DNA of 64,000 nt from Microcebus murinus (GCF_040939455.1 NC_134117.1:60038501-60102500), one strand, 5' to 3'. Shown: positions 28,008-39,925, numbered from the stretch's first letter. Notes: a model not told the origin generated them from the letters alone. Numbers and translations: made by a program.

Positions 28008-29155
28008 TTTTGAAATTAACCACACAGGTAGGGACATCACTTACTGAAGCTTTTATCCCATCAAACAAGAGATAAAGCTAACATTTTTAAAGCTAACAAT
28101 TGGGAATTTTGTGATGTGGGGGGGTTCAATTACTATTACAGCAAGTATTAATATAAAGAAAGCAGAATCATTCAGCTCTCACAAAATAGTCACTCGCAGC
28201 TTTTTGACACAGGTATAACATTTAAAGAAACACCTTTCTCCCTTTCACAAAATCTGTATTTCCATCTCATTATTAAGTAAATAACTATTATGTTTTACAT
28301 AAGAAATACAATCTTCAATGTTGCTCAATACTGTACTTTACTCATAAAAAAAAAATCATCATTAAGAGACCTCATATAAGAATAGTAGAAATTGCTCTGA
28401 TGCATGAAAATAAAATGACACACTAGAGAACCTCAAACACTGAAGAAAAGTGAAAAACTTGCAAAAATATATTGAACAGCAATAGGAGAACAACCATAAA
28501 TATAATGGAGAACTGGGAATCTCTGAGTTTGGAATTTATGGGCATATATGATGAATAAAAGGATAAAAGATGGTACATGTACCTGGGGATGGGGGGAGAG
28601 AATGAACAATTAAACAATTAGGAGAGGAGAGAAGAATTGTAAATAAATGAGAAGAATACAGTTTTGAAACAAAAATCCCAGAAAATCTAATATAGAAAAC
28701 TTTAGTGCTAATAAAGGTATAATATGAAAAGTAAAACACACTTGTACCACACGCAGGCTGATATTAAATATTTAACTCCCCAAGAGCAAATTCTCAAATG
28801 ATCAGTTGGATCAGATATGAGATAAAAGAATTTAGAGAAGCACCAGATGAAAGAAACTGTGTATACATAGATTTAATATTTTAAAGAAGGGCATTAAGAG
28901 TGGTTTTTAAAAATAAACCCAATTCTTTAGATTGAGTCAAAGTTTGAACAACAATAGCTTGTTTTAACTTTTGTTTTTAGTCAGTTTAAATCCTAAATTA
29001 AACTGAGATCTTTCATTCTGAACATTACTTTTATTATAAGAAAACCAGAATATAAGCTTGAAGGGAAACAGGGCCACTGCACATTGTATTCACTGCCCCT
29101 TCTTACTGAGCTCATCCTTATGGGAGAACTGTAATCTATTCATAAGGACTATACT
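28008..29155. other. ADK intron, no recognised feature
   Basis: AT-rich, with several short frames and no gene or repeat recognised. Confidence 0.45.
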
Positions 29156-29158
29156 TCT

Positions 29159-29508
29159 GGCTGAGCACAGTAATTCCAGCTACTTGGGAGGCTGAGATGG
29201 GAGTATCTCCTGAGGATGGGAGTTTGAGACCAGCCTGGGCAACACAGCAAGACTCTGCCCCTAATATAATATAATTTAATATAAATATAATATAATTTAA
29301 TATAAATAAATATAAATATAATATAATTTAATATAAAATAAAATAAATTAGCTGGGTGTGGTGGTGCAAACCTGTAGTCCCAGCTACTAGGGAGGCTGAA
29401 GCAGGAGGATCACTTGAGCCCTAGAGTTGGAGGCTGCAGTGAGCTATGATGTTATGATGCTACTGCACTCCAGCCTGAGTAACAGAGTGAGACCCTGTAT
29501 CAAAAAAA
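29159..29508 (+). mobile_element. Old Alu (AluJ-like) with expanded linker
   Basis: CTGGCTGAGCACAGTAATTC start, but most of the first 40-50 bp of the left monomer is missing. The right monomer is AluJ-like (GGCTGCAGTGAGCTATGATG). The linker has become an AT minisatellite. Confidence 0.88.
29262..29348. repeat. AT-rich minisatellite in the Alu linker
   Basis: Variant repeats of AATATAATATAATTT and AATATAAAT over about 85 bp. Confidence 0.9.
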
Positions 29509-29946
29509 AGAGGCAAATTTCTAACAGAAGGAAACATTTTCTAACAATTTAGGGTTTATAAAACTGAAATGAAATGAATCTCCCGGGTTGTGTTTTAGAG
29601 GACTCCTGAATAGAGTTGGGAATAGAATAAAATTATCCCCATGGCCCTTTCAACTTTATGACCTTAGGGTTTTATAAGAATTCAGAGTGCACAGGGAAAA
29701 AAATTAAACTGAATTTTCTTAGGAGAATAAGTTTGGAAGAGCACTATATGATCCTAGATATGTAAAATTATGTAATAAGTTAGTTGTGCACGTAAGCACT
29801 CAGTAGAAAGATATATGGAAAGATAATCACTAAACTGTTAACTTTTCATATCTCTAGGGGGAATTTTAATGGATATTTTATATAAGAGAATATGCCAAAG
29901 ATGACATCACTAACCATGAGATCAAGTATTGGAACTAAGAGTACTA
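29509..29946. other. ADK intron, no recognised feature
   Basis: No gene or repeat recognised. Confidence 0.45.
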
Positions 29947-29954
29947 CATTAGAA

Positions 29955-30421
29955 CAGTCATTCTCAAACTTTTTGTCCTCAGGCTCCTATAATACTCTTA
30001 AAAAATTGTTGAGGACCCCAAATAGATTTTATTTATGGGAGTTATCATTATTAACACTTACTGTATTAGAAATTAAAATAGAGAACTTAAAAATATTTAT
30101 TAATAAACCTACTGCATTTTAACATATTTTTACAAAAAAATAACTATATATTCCAAACAAAAATATTAGTGAAGAGTATAACATTTACATTTCTGCCAAT
30201 CTCTTTAATGTCTAGTTAAGAGAAGACAGCTTGATTCTCATATCTTCTTCAGTATTCAATCTGCTGGTGTATCACACATCTCTGGAAAACTGTACTGCCA
30301 TTGAGAGTCAAAAAGGCAAATATCATCTCTGGATTATTGTGAAATAGTTTTGACTTCATAGAAGAGACTCCCTGAAAGTGCCTCAGAGACCCCCAATGGG
30401 TCCACACTTTGAGAACCACTG
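29955..30421 (+). mobile_element. Non-autonomous hAT DNA transposon, 467 bp
   Basis: Ends CAGTCATTCTCAAACTTTTT and CACACTTTGAGAACCACTG are inverted repeats. The 8-bp flanks CATTAGAA (29947-29954) and CATTAGAG (30422-30429) match at 7 of 8. The internal phrase GAGGACCCCAAATAGATTTT fits a known mammalian hAT-Charlie element (MER33-like by memory). Confidence 0.88.
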
Positions 30422-30429
30422 CATTAGAG

Positions 30430-31222
30430 TGAGGGCTATAGCTGTCACTATGCTTGGGAGGGTGGCCCTGCTCACTCTGGACAAGCTGTAATTACTACGC
30501 ACGTATCAGCTCTGCTGTGCTCACAGCTGTGGCTAGTGGGATAGGCCAATAAGGAATTCATGCTCTGCAGCTTAGAAAATAAAGATCCCAAACAGTGCTC
30601 ATGGGAAAGCAAGCTGGCCAACAAGAATATTTTAGACTTCTCTAGGTGGGTACCACTGTGTTGTTTATCCCTTTATGTAATAATAAGCCTGAAGTAATTA
30701 TCCTAATCTGTAGTTGCTTTTTCATTGTTGGAAACAGAAGTAAATTCACTAGACAAACTATACTAGCTGAAGCCTGATGTGGGAGAACTAACAAAGGTGT
30801 CCAAAGTGAAGACAAACTGATTTACATGTTAGAATTCCGATAATTGGAGACCAAGATATAAACCCAACTCAAGACAGACAAGGATCTGAAGCCTGCCAAG
30901 CATGGAAGTTGCCCCCTATGGGACCACCAAAAAAATTAAAAAAATAAAGGTTTCACTGCCCACCCTCTACTAGGAAAGGCATGATTTAGCTCATTTTATC
31001 AGGATGAAAATTAACAGGCCCTTGAGCCCCTCTCCTAGTAGACTCCAAAATTTTGAAGATTTAAAAGAACCCAATCACAAGTGTTGCAGATATTATTTTT
31101 TTCTTCCTTAATTGGGAAGGCACAGGGTTTCTCTATTGTAGAGAATTTACTAAAACAGTTTGGTGACAGGGTACTTTTAAATTTCTCCCCATGGTGTTAA
31201 ATCCTGATAGTGAAATAATATT
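30430..31222. other. ADK intron, no recognised feature
   Basis: No gene. The stretch is moderately GC-balanced for this window. No repeat recognised. Confidence 0.45.
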
Positions 31223-31238
31223 TTATATTGGCTAATTT

Positions 31239-31567
31239 CTTTTTTTTTTTTGAGACAGAGTCTTGCTTTGTTGCCCAGGCTAGAGTGAGTGCTGTGGCGT
31301 CAGCCTAGCTCACAGCAACCTCAAACTCCTGGGCTCAAGAAATCCTCCTGCCTCAGCCTCCCAAGTAGCTGGGACTACAGGCATGCGCCACCATGCCTGG
31401 CTAATTTTATATATATATATATTAGTTGGCCAGTTAATTTCTTTCTATTTATAGTAGAGATGGGGGTCTCACTCTTGCTCAGGCTGGTTTTGAACTCCTG
31501 ATCTCGAGCAATCCACCCTGGGCCTCCAAGAGTGCTAAGATTACAGGCATGAGCCACCGCGCCCAGC
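31239..31567 (-). mobile_element. Alu SINE, full length, lemur type
   Basis: TTTTTTTTGAGACAGAGTCT through GAGCCACCGCGCCCAGC, lemur linker. Target duplication TTATATTG(G/A)CTAATTT at 31223-31238 and 31568-31583. Confidence 0.96.
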
Positions 31568-31693
31568 TTATATTGACTAATTTTTAAAAATAGAAAGTCT
31601 GAGCCAATGTTCTCCTCTGAAATAAGGTTTGTATGCTATCCCTCAAAGAATTCTTTTAATATGACATTCCCATTACATTAATATCTAGATACA

Positions 31694-32003
31694 GGGGTTG
31701 TAAAACTATGGCCCGAGACCCAAATCTGGCTAGCTGCCAATTTTTATAAATGAAATTTTATCGAATAAAGCTACATCTATTTATTTACATGTTGTTATGT
31801 ACTATTATTACATAGTACATAGTACATGTTATGTACTATTGTTATGTACTATTATTATACATATGTACATATGTATTATTACATATTGTTATGTACAGCT
31901 GTATTCACACTACAGGGGCAGAGTTGAGCACTTGCAGAGATTGTATGCCTACAAAACAGAAAATATTTACTATTTGACCGTTTACAAAAAGTTTACTAAC
32001 TCT
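31694..32003. mobile_element. hAT-type MITE with internal tandem expansion
   Basis: Starts CAGGGGTTGTAAAACTATGG and ends AAAAAGTTTACTAACTCTTG, inverted relatives of the GGGTTGGCAAACTA type termini. The internal phrase GGGGCAGAGTTGAGCACTTG belongs to the same element. Confidence 0.78.
31790..31893. repeat. Tandem GTTATGTACTATT / ATTACATAGTAC array
   Basis: Several imperfect copies of TGTTATGTACTATT and its near-palindromic partner lie within the hAT MITE. Confidence 0.85.
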
Positions 32004-32039
32004 TGATCCAGACATACACTGGATACATTAGAGTGAAAG

Positions 32040-32110
32040 ATACATTAGAGATTTTCTACCCAGTCCTTTCATTTTACAGTTGAGTAAAGTGAGACCTAGA
32101 GAATTGAAAA
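32040..32110 (+). mobile_element. MIR SINE fragment
   Basis: CATTTTACAGTTGAGTAAAG and GAGACCTAGAGAATTGAA match the MIR core region. Confidence 0.6.
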
Positions 32111-32920
32111 AGCAGTACACTGAGCACACAGAAGACAAGTGGAAGCTTCCTAGCACATGGGATTCCTTCTTTGTTATTTTCTAGCCTATTCATTCCACAC
32201 GAGGAATACTCTGCCTAAAGCAAGAGTCCTGCTGAGTCTCTTAAAAGCCACATATGGTTTTGGCACAGAAATTGTTTTTTCAACACCTGGGTAACCAGGC
32301 TGTGTAGGTCCCAGGAGTGTAGCAGTGCCCTCAGCTTCAGCTCTAGCCAATCCCCAAGGAGTTAGATCTGAGAGAGAGCCACTTCCAAGGCCCTGCCTCA
32401 TTAGTCCCTGCTGCCACCAATCTAGCTCAGAGAAAACTGATCCTTCCCCCATGTCTGCTGCACCAAGGCCAATCTTGGGTAAAGAGGTTTTGTTCATAGA
32501 GGATTTGTTAATTAAGTCATCACTATACTAATAAAACCCCAGAGCTTCAGCCAAAAGTAGTCTATGCTATTTTAGGGTAGCTGAATTTGTATATTTATGA
32601 TTAAAAGGAGTATGTTCTTTTAGAAAAAACTGATATATTTTTTAAAATATAAAAATAAGATATGGAAAATTCATAGTATTTATCATTTCACCTGCAGCAT
32701 ACTCACTCTTGCTACTTTGATTATAATGGCAGGTAATTTTATATTCTGATTTGTTTATACTTAAAGGAAAGTCCTCAAATCCTAAGTGATGAAATTTTAC
32801 AGAGTGAATGAACCCATTGTGTTGGTTTACTTTTCATCTAACACAACACAACTGAAGATAGTCTGAAGTTGCTATGTTATTTTTAATGATGGCATCAAAT
32901 AAACAACATACTTTACTTAT
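32111..32920. other. ADK intron with a locally GC-richer patch
   Basis: 32190-32500 is GC-richer than its surroundings. It has a 103-codon open frame on the minus strand (32186-32497) and a 68-codon one on the plus strand. Neither resembles a known protein and no splice or promoter context supports them. Could be a decayed LTR. Confidence 0.4.
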
Positions 32921-32924
32921 TCAG

Positions 32925-33062
32925 GTTGTTTTCATTTTTTTAGTATTATACATAAAGGTAACATGAATGTCTTCACATGTAGATGCTCCCATATTTTTGA
33001 TTACTTTTATAATTAATTCCAAGAACTGATATTACTATATTAAAGGGCATAGTTTTATCAAT
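32925..33062 (-). mobile_element. Old L1 3' fragment
   Basis: TGAATGTCTTCACATGTAGA, AATTCCAAGAACTGATATTA and AAAGGGCATAGTTTTATC match the reversed old L1 3' pattern. Confidence 0.5.
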
Positions 33063-33088
33063 TTTTCCGCTAGCAATATTATCTACAC

Positions 33089-33419
33089 TTTTTTTTTTTT
33101 GAGACAGAGTCTTGCTTTGTTGCCCAGGCTAGAGTGAGTGCTGTGGCGTCAGCCTAGCGCACAGCAACCTCAAACTCCTGGGCTCAAGGTATCCCACTGC
33201 CTCAGCCTCCCGAGTAGCTGGGACTACAGGCATGTGCCACCATGCCCGGCTAACTTTTTCTATATATATATTAGTTGGCCAATTAATTTCTTTCTATTTA
33301 TAGTAGAGACGGGGGTCTCGCTCTTGTTCAGGCTGATTTCGAACTCCTGACCTTGAGCGATCCGCCTGCCTCAGCCTCCCAGAGTGCTAGGATTTCAGGC
33401 GTAAGCCACCGCGCCCGGC
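33089..33419 (-). mobile_element. Alu SINE, full length, lemur type
   Basis: TTTTTTTTGAGACAGAGTCT through CCACCGCGCCCGGCC. GCTAGCAATATTA is duplicated at 33069-33081 and 33424-33436. Eight extra bases (TCTACACT) lie between the left copy and poly-T, as in an Alu tail with a short unique 3' end. Confidence 0.95.
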
Positions 33420-33436
33420 CTCTGCTAGCAATATTA

Positions 33437-34103
33437 AAAGAGCATCTGATTGATCACATCCCAACCATCAAATAACAATTCTTTAAAAGATTATCCTATC
33501 TCACATATTCTAATTTCAACTTTACTGAAGTCCCTATGTCTTCTAACATATCTGGGTTTAACCTACAGAATTAATCTTCAATAACTACAGCTCACATTGG
33601 TCTCAACCACAGCCAGGATGACATTGCCAGAAAGCCATTAATAATCTGATTCTAAAAGGAAAGCTCATTAATAAAAGCAAAAGCGTACAAAGGTTAAAAA
33701 AAGTTTTATTGAAAGTATTTGTTATGATACGGGACACCTGAGACATTGATCTTTCTACATCTCTGACAAGGAAAAAAAAACTAATGTGGTATTAATATGT
33801 TATAAAACCTGCTTAAAATCCTGTTTAACATCCACTCCACAGATACCAATTCAAGAAAAATAATCATCCAGAATTAGCACAAATTCACAAATACACAAAA
33901 TCTATACCTTAATAAAGTATACTGCTTTAAAGGAGTACTGTAGTTAAAAATCATGACACTCAATTCATTTAAACTCAAGTAGTCTAGATTGCTTCGAGTT
34001 GTGTATATATATTTACAAATAGCCAACTCTTTTTTATATGGATAATGATATAGGACTTAAAATAGTATATCAGACCATTTCAAGATAAAATTAATTTCTC
34101 TTA
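33437..34103. other. ADK intron, no recognised feature
   Basis: No gene or repeat recognised. Confidence 0.45.
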
Positions 34104-34325
34104 TTAACATCTTTATTGAAGCATGATTGACATACAATAAAGTGTACATATTTAAAGTGTACATTTTGATAAATCTGAATATGTATACACCCATGAAGCT
34201 ATCACCACCATCAAAATAATGAACACATCCATCAATTCTGAAAGCTTCCTTGTGGTTCTTTGTAAGCTTCTACCCCTTTCTGCCCTCTAGTTGCCAGGCA
34301 GCCACTCATCTAGACCTGTAGTATC
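34104..34325 (-). mobile_element. Old L1 3' UTR fragment
   Basis: CATCTTTATTGAAGCATGAT, ACATACAATAAAGTGTACAT and TACACCCATGAAGCTATCAC are the reversed 3' terminus of old L1s. Confidence 0.8.
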
Positions 34326-34883
34326 AGAATTTGATTTGGATTTCTAATCAATTACCCTCTAATGATTCAAGTAACACTGCCTGTCCCCAGTAAGTTTTGT
34401 CTCCATAAACGGATATGTAATTTGAACAACATAGGTTACTTTCTAGGAAAATTTCTGAACTACAGATTCTTTGGATCAACATCAACTTCAAGCATTCTGC
34501 TAAGCAACGTACCAGTCTTCTGTGGAGACTGACAGCCTTGTCACACATTAACATGTAATTATAGGCTTCTAGTATTACCTGATGATTGGTGGTTCTTGAA
34601 ACAACAGTATTTCAAAACAAATGAGAGAAGAATTAACTTGATTATTTAGAACCAGGCATTTGGAACATTCATAGTAATTCTGTTTCTTTTTCCTTCAGTT
34701 ATGCTATATATTTAAAGATTTTTCTTCTGAGTTAAGAAAAAATAATTCATACAAGAGATTTTTTTCTTTTAGTTTGTAATTTTGAAAAAAATTGTGCCAC
34801 TGGTCAATATCAATTCTAGATGTTCATAAGAACCTATGATTAACATTTGATATTCAGAATTCCATTGATGAAACACATTTAGT

Positions 34884-34888
<5 letters not shown>
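34326..34888. other. ADK intron, no recognised feature
   Basis: No gene. A 68-codon minus frame (34348-34554) resembles nothing I recognise. Confidence 0.45.

Positions 34889-34968
<80 letters not shown>
34889..34968. repeat. (CT)13(CA)27 compound microsatellite
   Basis: Thirteen CT units (34889-34914) followed by twenty-seven CA units (34915-34968), uninterrupted. Likely polymorphic in length. Confidence 0.98.
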
Positions 34969-34972
<4 letters not shown>

Positions 34973-35249
34973 ACCTCCTAAGTATTTGATATCCCCACAG
35001 ATGAAAAATGTCTATAAGCCATGTAATTCTTAACACCAAATTTCTTCTTCTAGTCACTTAAATTTAATTTAATTTAAATTTAATTAGTCACTTAAATTCA
35101 AAATATTAAGGTCATCTTTGTCTTCTTAGTCACTAAATCTTCTTTCATGATGTCTTTGGCCTTTAGTAATGTGGCCCTTCTTTATCTTTCTGGCTGGTTG
35201 TAAGAATGCTTACTGTGCACATAATAGATACACTGAACTATGTCCCCCC

Positions 35250-35845
35250 ATGAATGATGCTCTACTCTTCTTTGCCTATGACTTTGTACATGCTGTTTGT
35301 TCTTCCTAAAATGTTGTGCTTTGCCTTCTTTATCTGGCAAACTTTACTTATATAATGTTAAATCTTGTATATGACATGTCTTAGACTCCTCCATACTATT
35401 AGCTACTCCCCGTTCTTGCGTCCTTAACATTTTAAACATTTATCATTATAGCTTTTCCTACAATGATTTGTGATGATTTCCTTACACCTATTTGTATTTC
35501 ATATATTGATTTCCTTGAATGCAGAGATTACCATGTACCTAACCAAGTGCCTGGAACAGAGTAGGTCCTCAATTCCTGTAAGATGCAATGAATAAATTTT
35601 ATTGCCTTCTTTTCTATTAGCTTGCCACCATTCTATTTCAAATTCCTATTGGTGCATATCTAAATTGTTGCTTCCAAACTGGTCTGCCTAGTTATAACCT
35701 CTCTTTCCTCCAGTCCAATTTGTACAATAGCATAGAATTATATCTCCTAAACATATTATTCCTCTGCTCAAAACCCTTCAATAGTTTCCCATATCCTTTC
35801 ACATAAAACCTAATTCCTTAGCTAAGCACTCAAACTGGCATATCT
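35250..35845 (+). mobile_element. L2 LINE 3' fragments
   Basis: 35260-35600 runs through GTACATGCTGTTTGTTCTTC to an L2-type tail (AAGTGCCTGGAACAGAGTAG). 35680-35845 is an upstream-type L2 piece (TCTGCTCAAAACCCTTCAAT), so two L2 copies lie in tandem. The second is cut by the LTR. Confidence 0.65.
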
Positions 35846-35848
35846 ATA

Positions 35849-36371
35849 TGTAATAGGTTAAATAGTGTCCCCCAAAATTCATGTCCACTTGGAACTTCAG
35901 AATGTGACCTTTTTTGGAAATAAGTCTTTGCAGATATAATTTGTTTTTTTTTTTTTTTTTTTATTATTATTTTTTTTTGAGACAGAGTCTCGCTTTGTTG
36001 CCCAGGTGCAGATATAATTTGTAAAGATGAGGTGATAGTAAACTTGAGTAGGCCCTCTATCCAATTACTGGTGTTCTTATAATAAAAGGAGACAACACAG
36101 ACACACACAGGGGAAAAGGCCAAGAAAAAGGCAGATATTGAATTGATACAGCTACAAACCAAGGAAAGCCAAGGATTGACAGCCAGGAGCCACTGATAGC
36201 TAGAAAGAGACAATGAAAATTTTCCTAGACTCTTCAGAGGGAGCATGGCCCTGTTGATATTTATTTTAGACTTCTAGCCTCCAGAACTGTGAGAGAATAC
36301 CTTTCTGTTATTAATATTTTAACCACTCAGTTTGTGATAATTTGTTATTGCAGCCCTAGAAAACTACTATG
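35849..36371 (+). mobile_element. Solo LTR of MaLR type
   Basis: Begins TGTAATAGGTTAAATAGTGT and ends near GCAGCCCTAGAAAACTACTA. It contains CAGAATGTGACC, GGTGTTCTTATAATAAAAGG and CTTCTAGCCTCCAGAACTGT, typical of MLT1/MST-type LTRs. No internal viral genes remain. A 63-bp Alu tail is inserted at 35944. Confidence 0.82.
35944..36006 (-). mobile_element. Extremely 5'-truncated Alu (63 bp)
   Basis: Only poly-T plus GAGACAGAGTCTCGCTTTGT and TGCCCAGG is present, that is, the last few dozen bases of an Alu and its tail. A perfect 15-bp target duplication TGCAGATATAATTTG (35929-35943; 36007-36021) proves it is a complete insertion, not a remnant. Confidence 0.95.
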
Positions 36372-36374
36372 CCA

Positions 36375-38560
36375 TGTGATGGAATAATATATGGCAACAA
36401 AAAGAAGTAAAATACTGATATGGTATAACATAGATAAACCTTAGAAACATTATAGTAAGTGAAAGTAGTCTGACACAAAAGATCATATATTGTGAGAATC
36501 CATTTATATGAAATTTCCAGAATAAGCAAACGCATAGAGACAGAAAGTAGATTAGTGCTTGCCTAGGGCTGGGAGAGGTTAGGGAAAACTGGGAAGAGAT
36601 AGTTTCTTTTTGGGAAGATAAAAATGTTCCAGAATTGATTATTTAATGGTTGTACAACCCTGTGAATATGCTAAAAAACACTGAATTGTATACTTTAAAC
36701 AAGTAAACTGTACAGTATGTGAATTATATCTCATTGATACTGTTAGGAGAAAAAAAAAAGAAATACAGGAAAGATCAGAGCCAAAAACTGAGACTGGTTA
36801 CCAATAAGAGGTGAGTGGAAATAGGATGAGAAGAATGGGAAAATGGGAATGGGAAAGAAGGAAGGAGAAGGAAATGACACTTGTCTTAGTATATCTTTGC
36901 GAATAGTTCTTGACTTTTAGAACCATGGTAATTTTCTATATACTTTAAAAAATTAATCAAAATTAACCAGGATGTATGGGAAACTCTGTGGTGTTTGAGT
37001 AGATGATATCAGTATGAATTCATGTTTTAAAAATATATATACGGGCAGGGTGTGTTGACTCATGTCTGTAATCCTAGCACTTTGGGAGTCCAAGGCAGGA
37101 GGATTGCTTGAGGCCAGAAGTTTGAGACCAGCCTGGGCAACATAGCAAGACCCTGTCTCTGCAAAAAATAAAAAAATAAAGATTAGCCAGGTGTGGTGGC
37201 ACACACTTGTAGTCCCAGCTACTTGGGACGCTGAGGCAGGAGGATCGCTTGAATCCAGGAATTTGAGGTTGTAGTTAGCTATGATCGTGCCACTGCACTC
37301 CAGCCTGGGTGGCAGAGTAAGACCCTGTCTCTAAAAATAAAATAAAAAGTAGATAGATAGATAGATATAGGAATAGAAATAGATGTGTGTATACAGTCAT
37401 ATATTTCCTAATCCTATCCTGAGCCTAGAAGACAATCCAGTAGCAATAAGTACACCTAATATCAATAAAGGAAACAGGACTTCTTAGAGAAATGGCTGAC
37501 TCCATGGCTGGCACAGGGAAAATAAAAGATGAGCCTGGAGGTCTTGTGGTGACAGAATGTAAGGAAGTCAAAAAATGGTGGAAGAGCACTGGAAGTTCAC
37601 AAGAACCAACCTGAAGGTTCTTCCAGTGGCCAAACTAGGACAAATTGAGGAAGAAAATAAATAATGATAATATATTTTAATCTACAGAATAAAATATCCA
37701 TGAGTCCATTTAATATAATAAGTAAAAAAATGAGGGAGAAGGTAAAGCTCTTCCTGATAGAATTTCAATTAATGAATGTATGAGGTACAATAAAAATTTA
37801 AAAATCATTATTTGGCTAATGCCACTATAATAATTATCATAGGTAAGATTAATCAATGGACATATGGAAGATACATAATCTCAAATTATCTCCCTCAGAG
37901 ATATTTATTCATTAAGAAGAGAAAAATACTAACTTTACAATGAAGAAACCTGGCAGGCACCACCTTCACCAAGTGAAGTGAATCAAAGTCAACATCACCA
38001 CTAATGAGGCTAATTGATATCATATGTCTCTGGATATGATTCACTGAGTATAATATTATTTCTGTGATATTCTTGCCAAAAATGCATAACGTGAATTTAA
38101 TCACAGGAAAACATTAGTCAAACACAAATTGAGAGACATTTTACAAAATAACTGGGCAATACTCTTCAAAATGTCAAAGTTATAAAAGGTACAGACAGAC
38201 TGCCAGATCGTAAGAGAGTAAGAGGACATGATTATTACCTACTAAATGTAGTGTAAGATCCTGGATTCTATCCTGGATGAGAAAAAAAAATAATTACTGG
38301 GATAACTGGCAACATCTGAATAAGGTCTATAGCTTTAATAATAGTATTATATCTATAGTAATTTTCTGGTTTTAAAATTTTATTTACTATCTATACATTT
38401 TTAATTGGCAAAAGTGTATATATTTATTAACTTCCTGGTTTTGATGATTGTACTCTGGTTATATAAAATGCTAATATTCAGGAAAGCTGAGTGAAGAATA
38501 TATGGAAAATCACTACTATTTTTACAAATTTTTTGCTCCAAAATGAGAAGTTAAAATAAA
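36375..38560 (+). mobile_element. Old L1 with long 3' UTR, split by an Alu
   Basis: 36375-37040 (TCCATTTATATGAAATTTCC; GACAGAAAGTAGATTAGTGC) and 37370-38560 (AAATGGCTGACTCCATGGCT; AACCTGGCAGGCACCACCTT; CATATGTCTCTGGATATGAT) are the extended 3' UTR of old L1M-type elements, in plus orientation. A (GATA)n stretch lies at about 37350-37370. No open reading frame survives. Confidence 0.75.
37042..37345 (+). mobile_element. Old Alu (AluJ-like)
   Basis: GGGCAGGGTGTGTTGACTCA start, linker GCAAAAAATAAAAAAATAAA, AluJ-like right monomer. No lemur linker block. Confidence 0.92.
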
Positions 38561-38564
38561 AAAT

Positions 38565-38800
38565 TTGAGATCAATGCTATGATGAACATCCTTACATGTA
38601 AATCTTGGTGCATATGCTAAATTATTCCATAGGATTAATTCCTGTAAGTTACTGAGTCAATGGATATGCATATTTTAAGGCTTTTGATATGCATTCTCAA
38701 GCTGTCACCAAGAAAAATTGTACACCAAAATTTTTCCCATTAGTAGTGGGTCTTAATTTTTCTCAAATTTCTAAGATGTACCAGATCATATCTAAGGTCA
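38565..38800 (-). mobile_element. Old L1 3' fragment
   Basis: TGAACATCCTTACATGTAAA, CCATAGGATTAATTCCTGTA and GAGTCAATGGATATGCATAT match the reversed 3' region of old L1s. Confidence 0.6.
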
Positions 38801-39019
38801 TTTCTAGTATTTATTTGCATCAAAATCTCACTTACATTCCACAAACCAATTACATATCACTTTTAAAATATATTGTTTCTATGATCACCAGTTTAAAGGG
38901 AACTAATGCGTGCATTTTCTGTAGTATGTTTTTTGGTATAATTTACATAATCCTTTCTATATACTGTCTTCTTTTGCTTTTATTTTGAAACGTTTTGAAG
39001 ACTTTCTTTTTAATGTCGC
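38801..39019. other. ADK intron, no recognised feature
   Basis: A 99-codon plus frame (38689-38988) spans part of this; it is AT-rich chance coding, partly in the L1 fragment. Confidence 0.4.
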
Positions 39020-39343
39020 CTTTTTATTTTTTTTCTTTCTTTTTTTAAATTTTAGAGACAAGGTCTCGCTCTTTTGCCCAGGCTAGAATGCAGTGGCATC
39101 ATATAATATCCTCATAGCTCGCTGAACTCCAGGGCTCCAGCGATCCTCTCACCTCAGCCTACTGAGTAGCTGTGACTACAGACACATTCCACCATTCCCA
39201 GATAATTTATTTTCTTTTTCTTTTTTTTCTTTAGAGACAAGGTATTGCCATGTTTCCCTGGCTGGTCTTGAACTCCTGGCCTTCAGCAATCCTCCCACCT
39301 CAGTCTCCTGAGTAGCTGGGATTACAGGACCCATGCCCAGTTT
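39020..39343 (-). mobile_element. Old Alu (AluJ-like)
   Basis: TTAGAGACAAGGTCTCGCTC through ATTACAGGACCCATGCCCAG. The linker is pyrimidine-rich (CTTTTTCTTTTTTTTC). Heavily diverged. Confidence 0.88.
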
Positions 39344-39912
39344 TTAGGTACTGTCTTCTGGTGTACATTTCACCTGCCTTACTTGGTATAAGCTCTTTCA
39401 AATGAGGGCCATATAACTTTGTATCCAATATTACTCCAAGTATGGTATACACAGCAGTGGTTCAATTTAGCATAAAAAAGTTACACAAGTGCAACTGGCT
39501 TCCTGCCATAGACACGTTCAGATACCTTATCTGCTGACATTTCAAGTCCCCATTTTGCTTGCATGTGGCTTTCATTTTTGCTCTGCTTATCTTTCCCAGG
39601 TCTTCATAGTTTAGGTTGCACTTACAGAGTTGGATATCAGCTCTAAGCTAGTTCCAACAAGGGCAGAATACAAATCATTATTAGGGTGCAGAATTATTTC
39701 AGACATCTAGACATAATCTGTGATGACCCAACTGTGACTGTAAAGCTGTATCTCAACAGCTCCATCATCTGTATTAAGTTTTTTTCAGGTCCTGCTGGGT
39801 CTTACTGACTTTTGTATTCAACAGAACCACTATGCCTCCTTCTTGGACCAATAATCTAGTTTACTACTATCTAATTTCGGACAGCTTTGGCTTGTGAACT
39901 AAAAAACAACAC
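39344..39912. other. ADK intron, no recognised feature
   Basis: No gene or repeat recognised with confidence. Confidence 0.45.
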
Positions 39913-39925
39913 AAGAGGTCAACCA

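Noticed and set aside
32186..32497. 103-codon open frame on the minus strand
   Set aside because: It matches no protein I know and lies in a GC-richer intron patch. An overlapping plus-strand frame of similar quality suggests chance; there is no splice or promoter context.
34348..34554. 68-codon minus-strand frame, considered as a second ADK exon
   Set aside because: Its translation does not match any part of ADK and it lacks AG/GT borders in frame.
34889..34968. Repeat array considered as CRISPR-like
   Set aside because: It is a dinucleotide microsatellite in a primate genome, with no spacers.
36120..36240. Retroviral coding remains beside the MaLR-type LTR
   Set aside because: The sequence stays within the LTR pattern; no internal retroviral region was recognised on either side.
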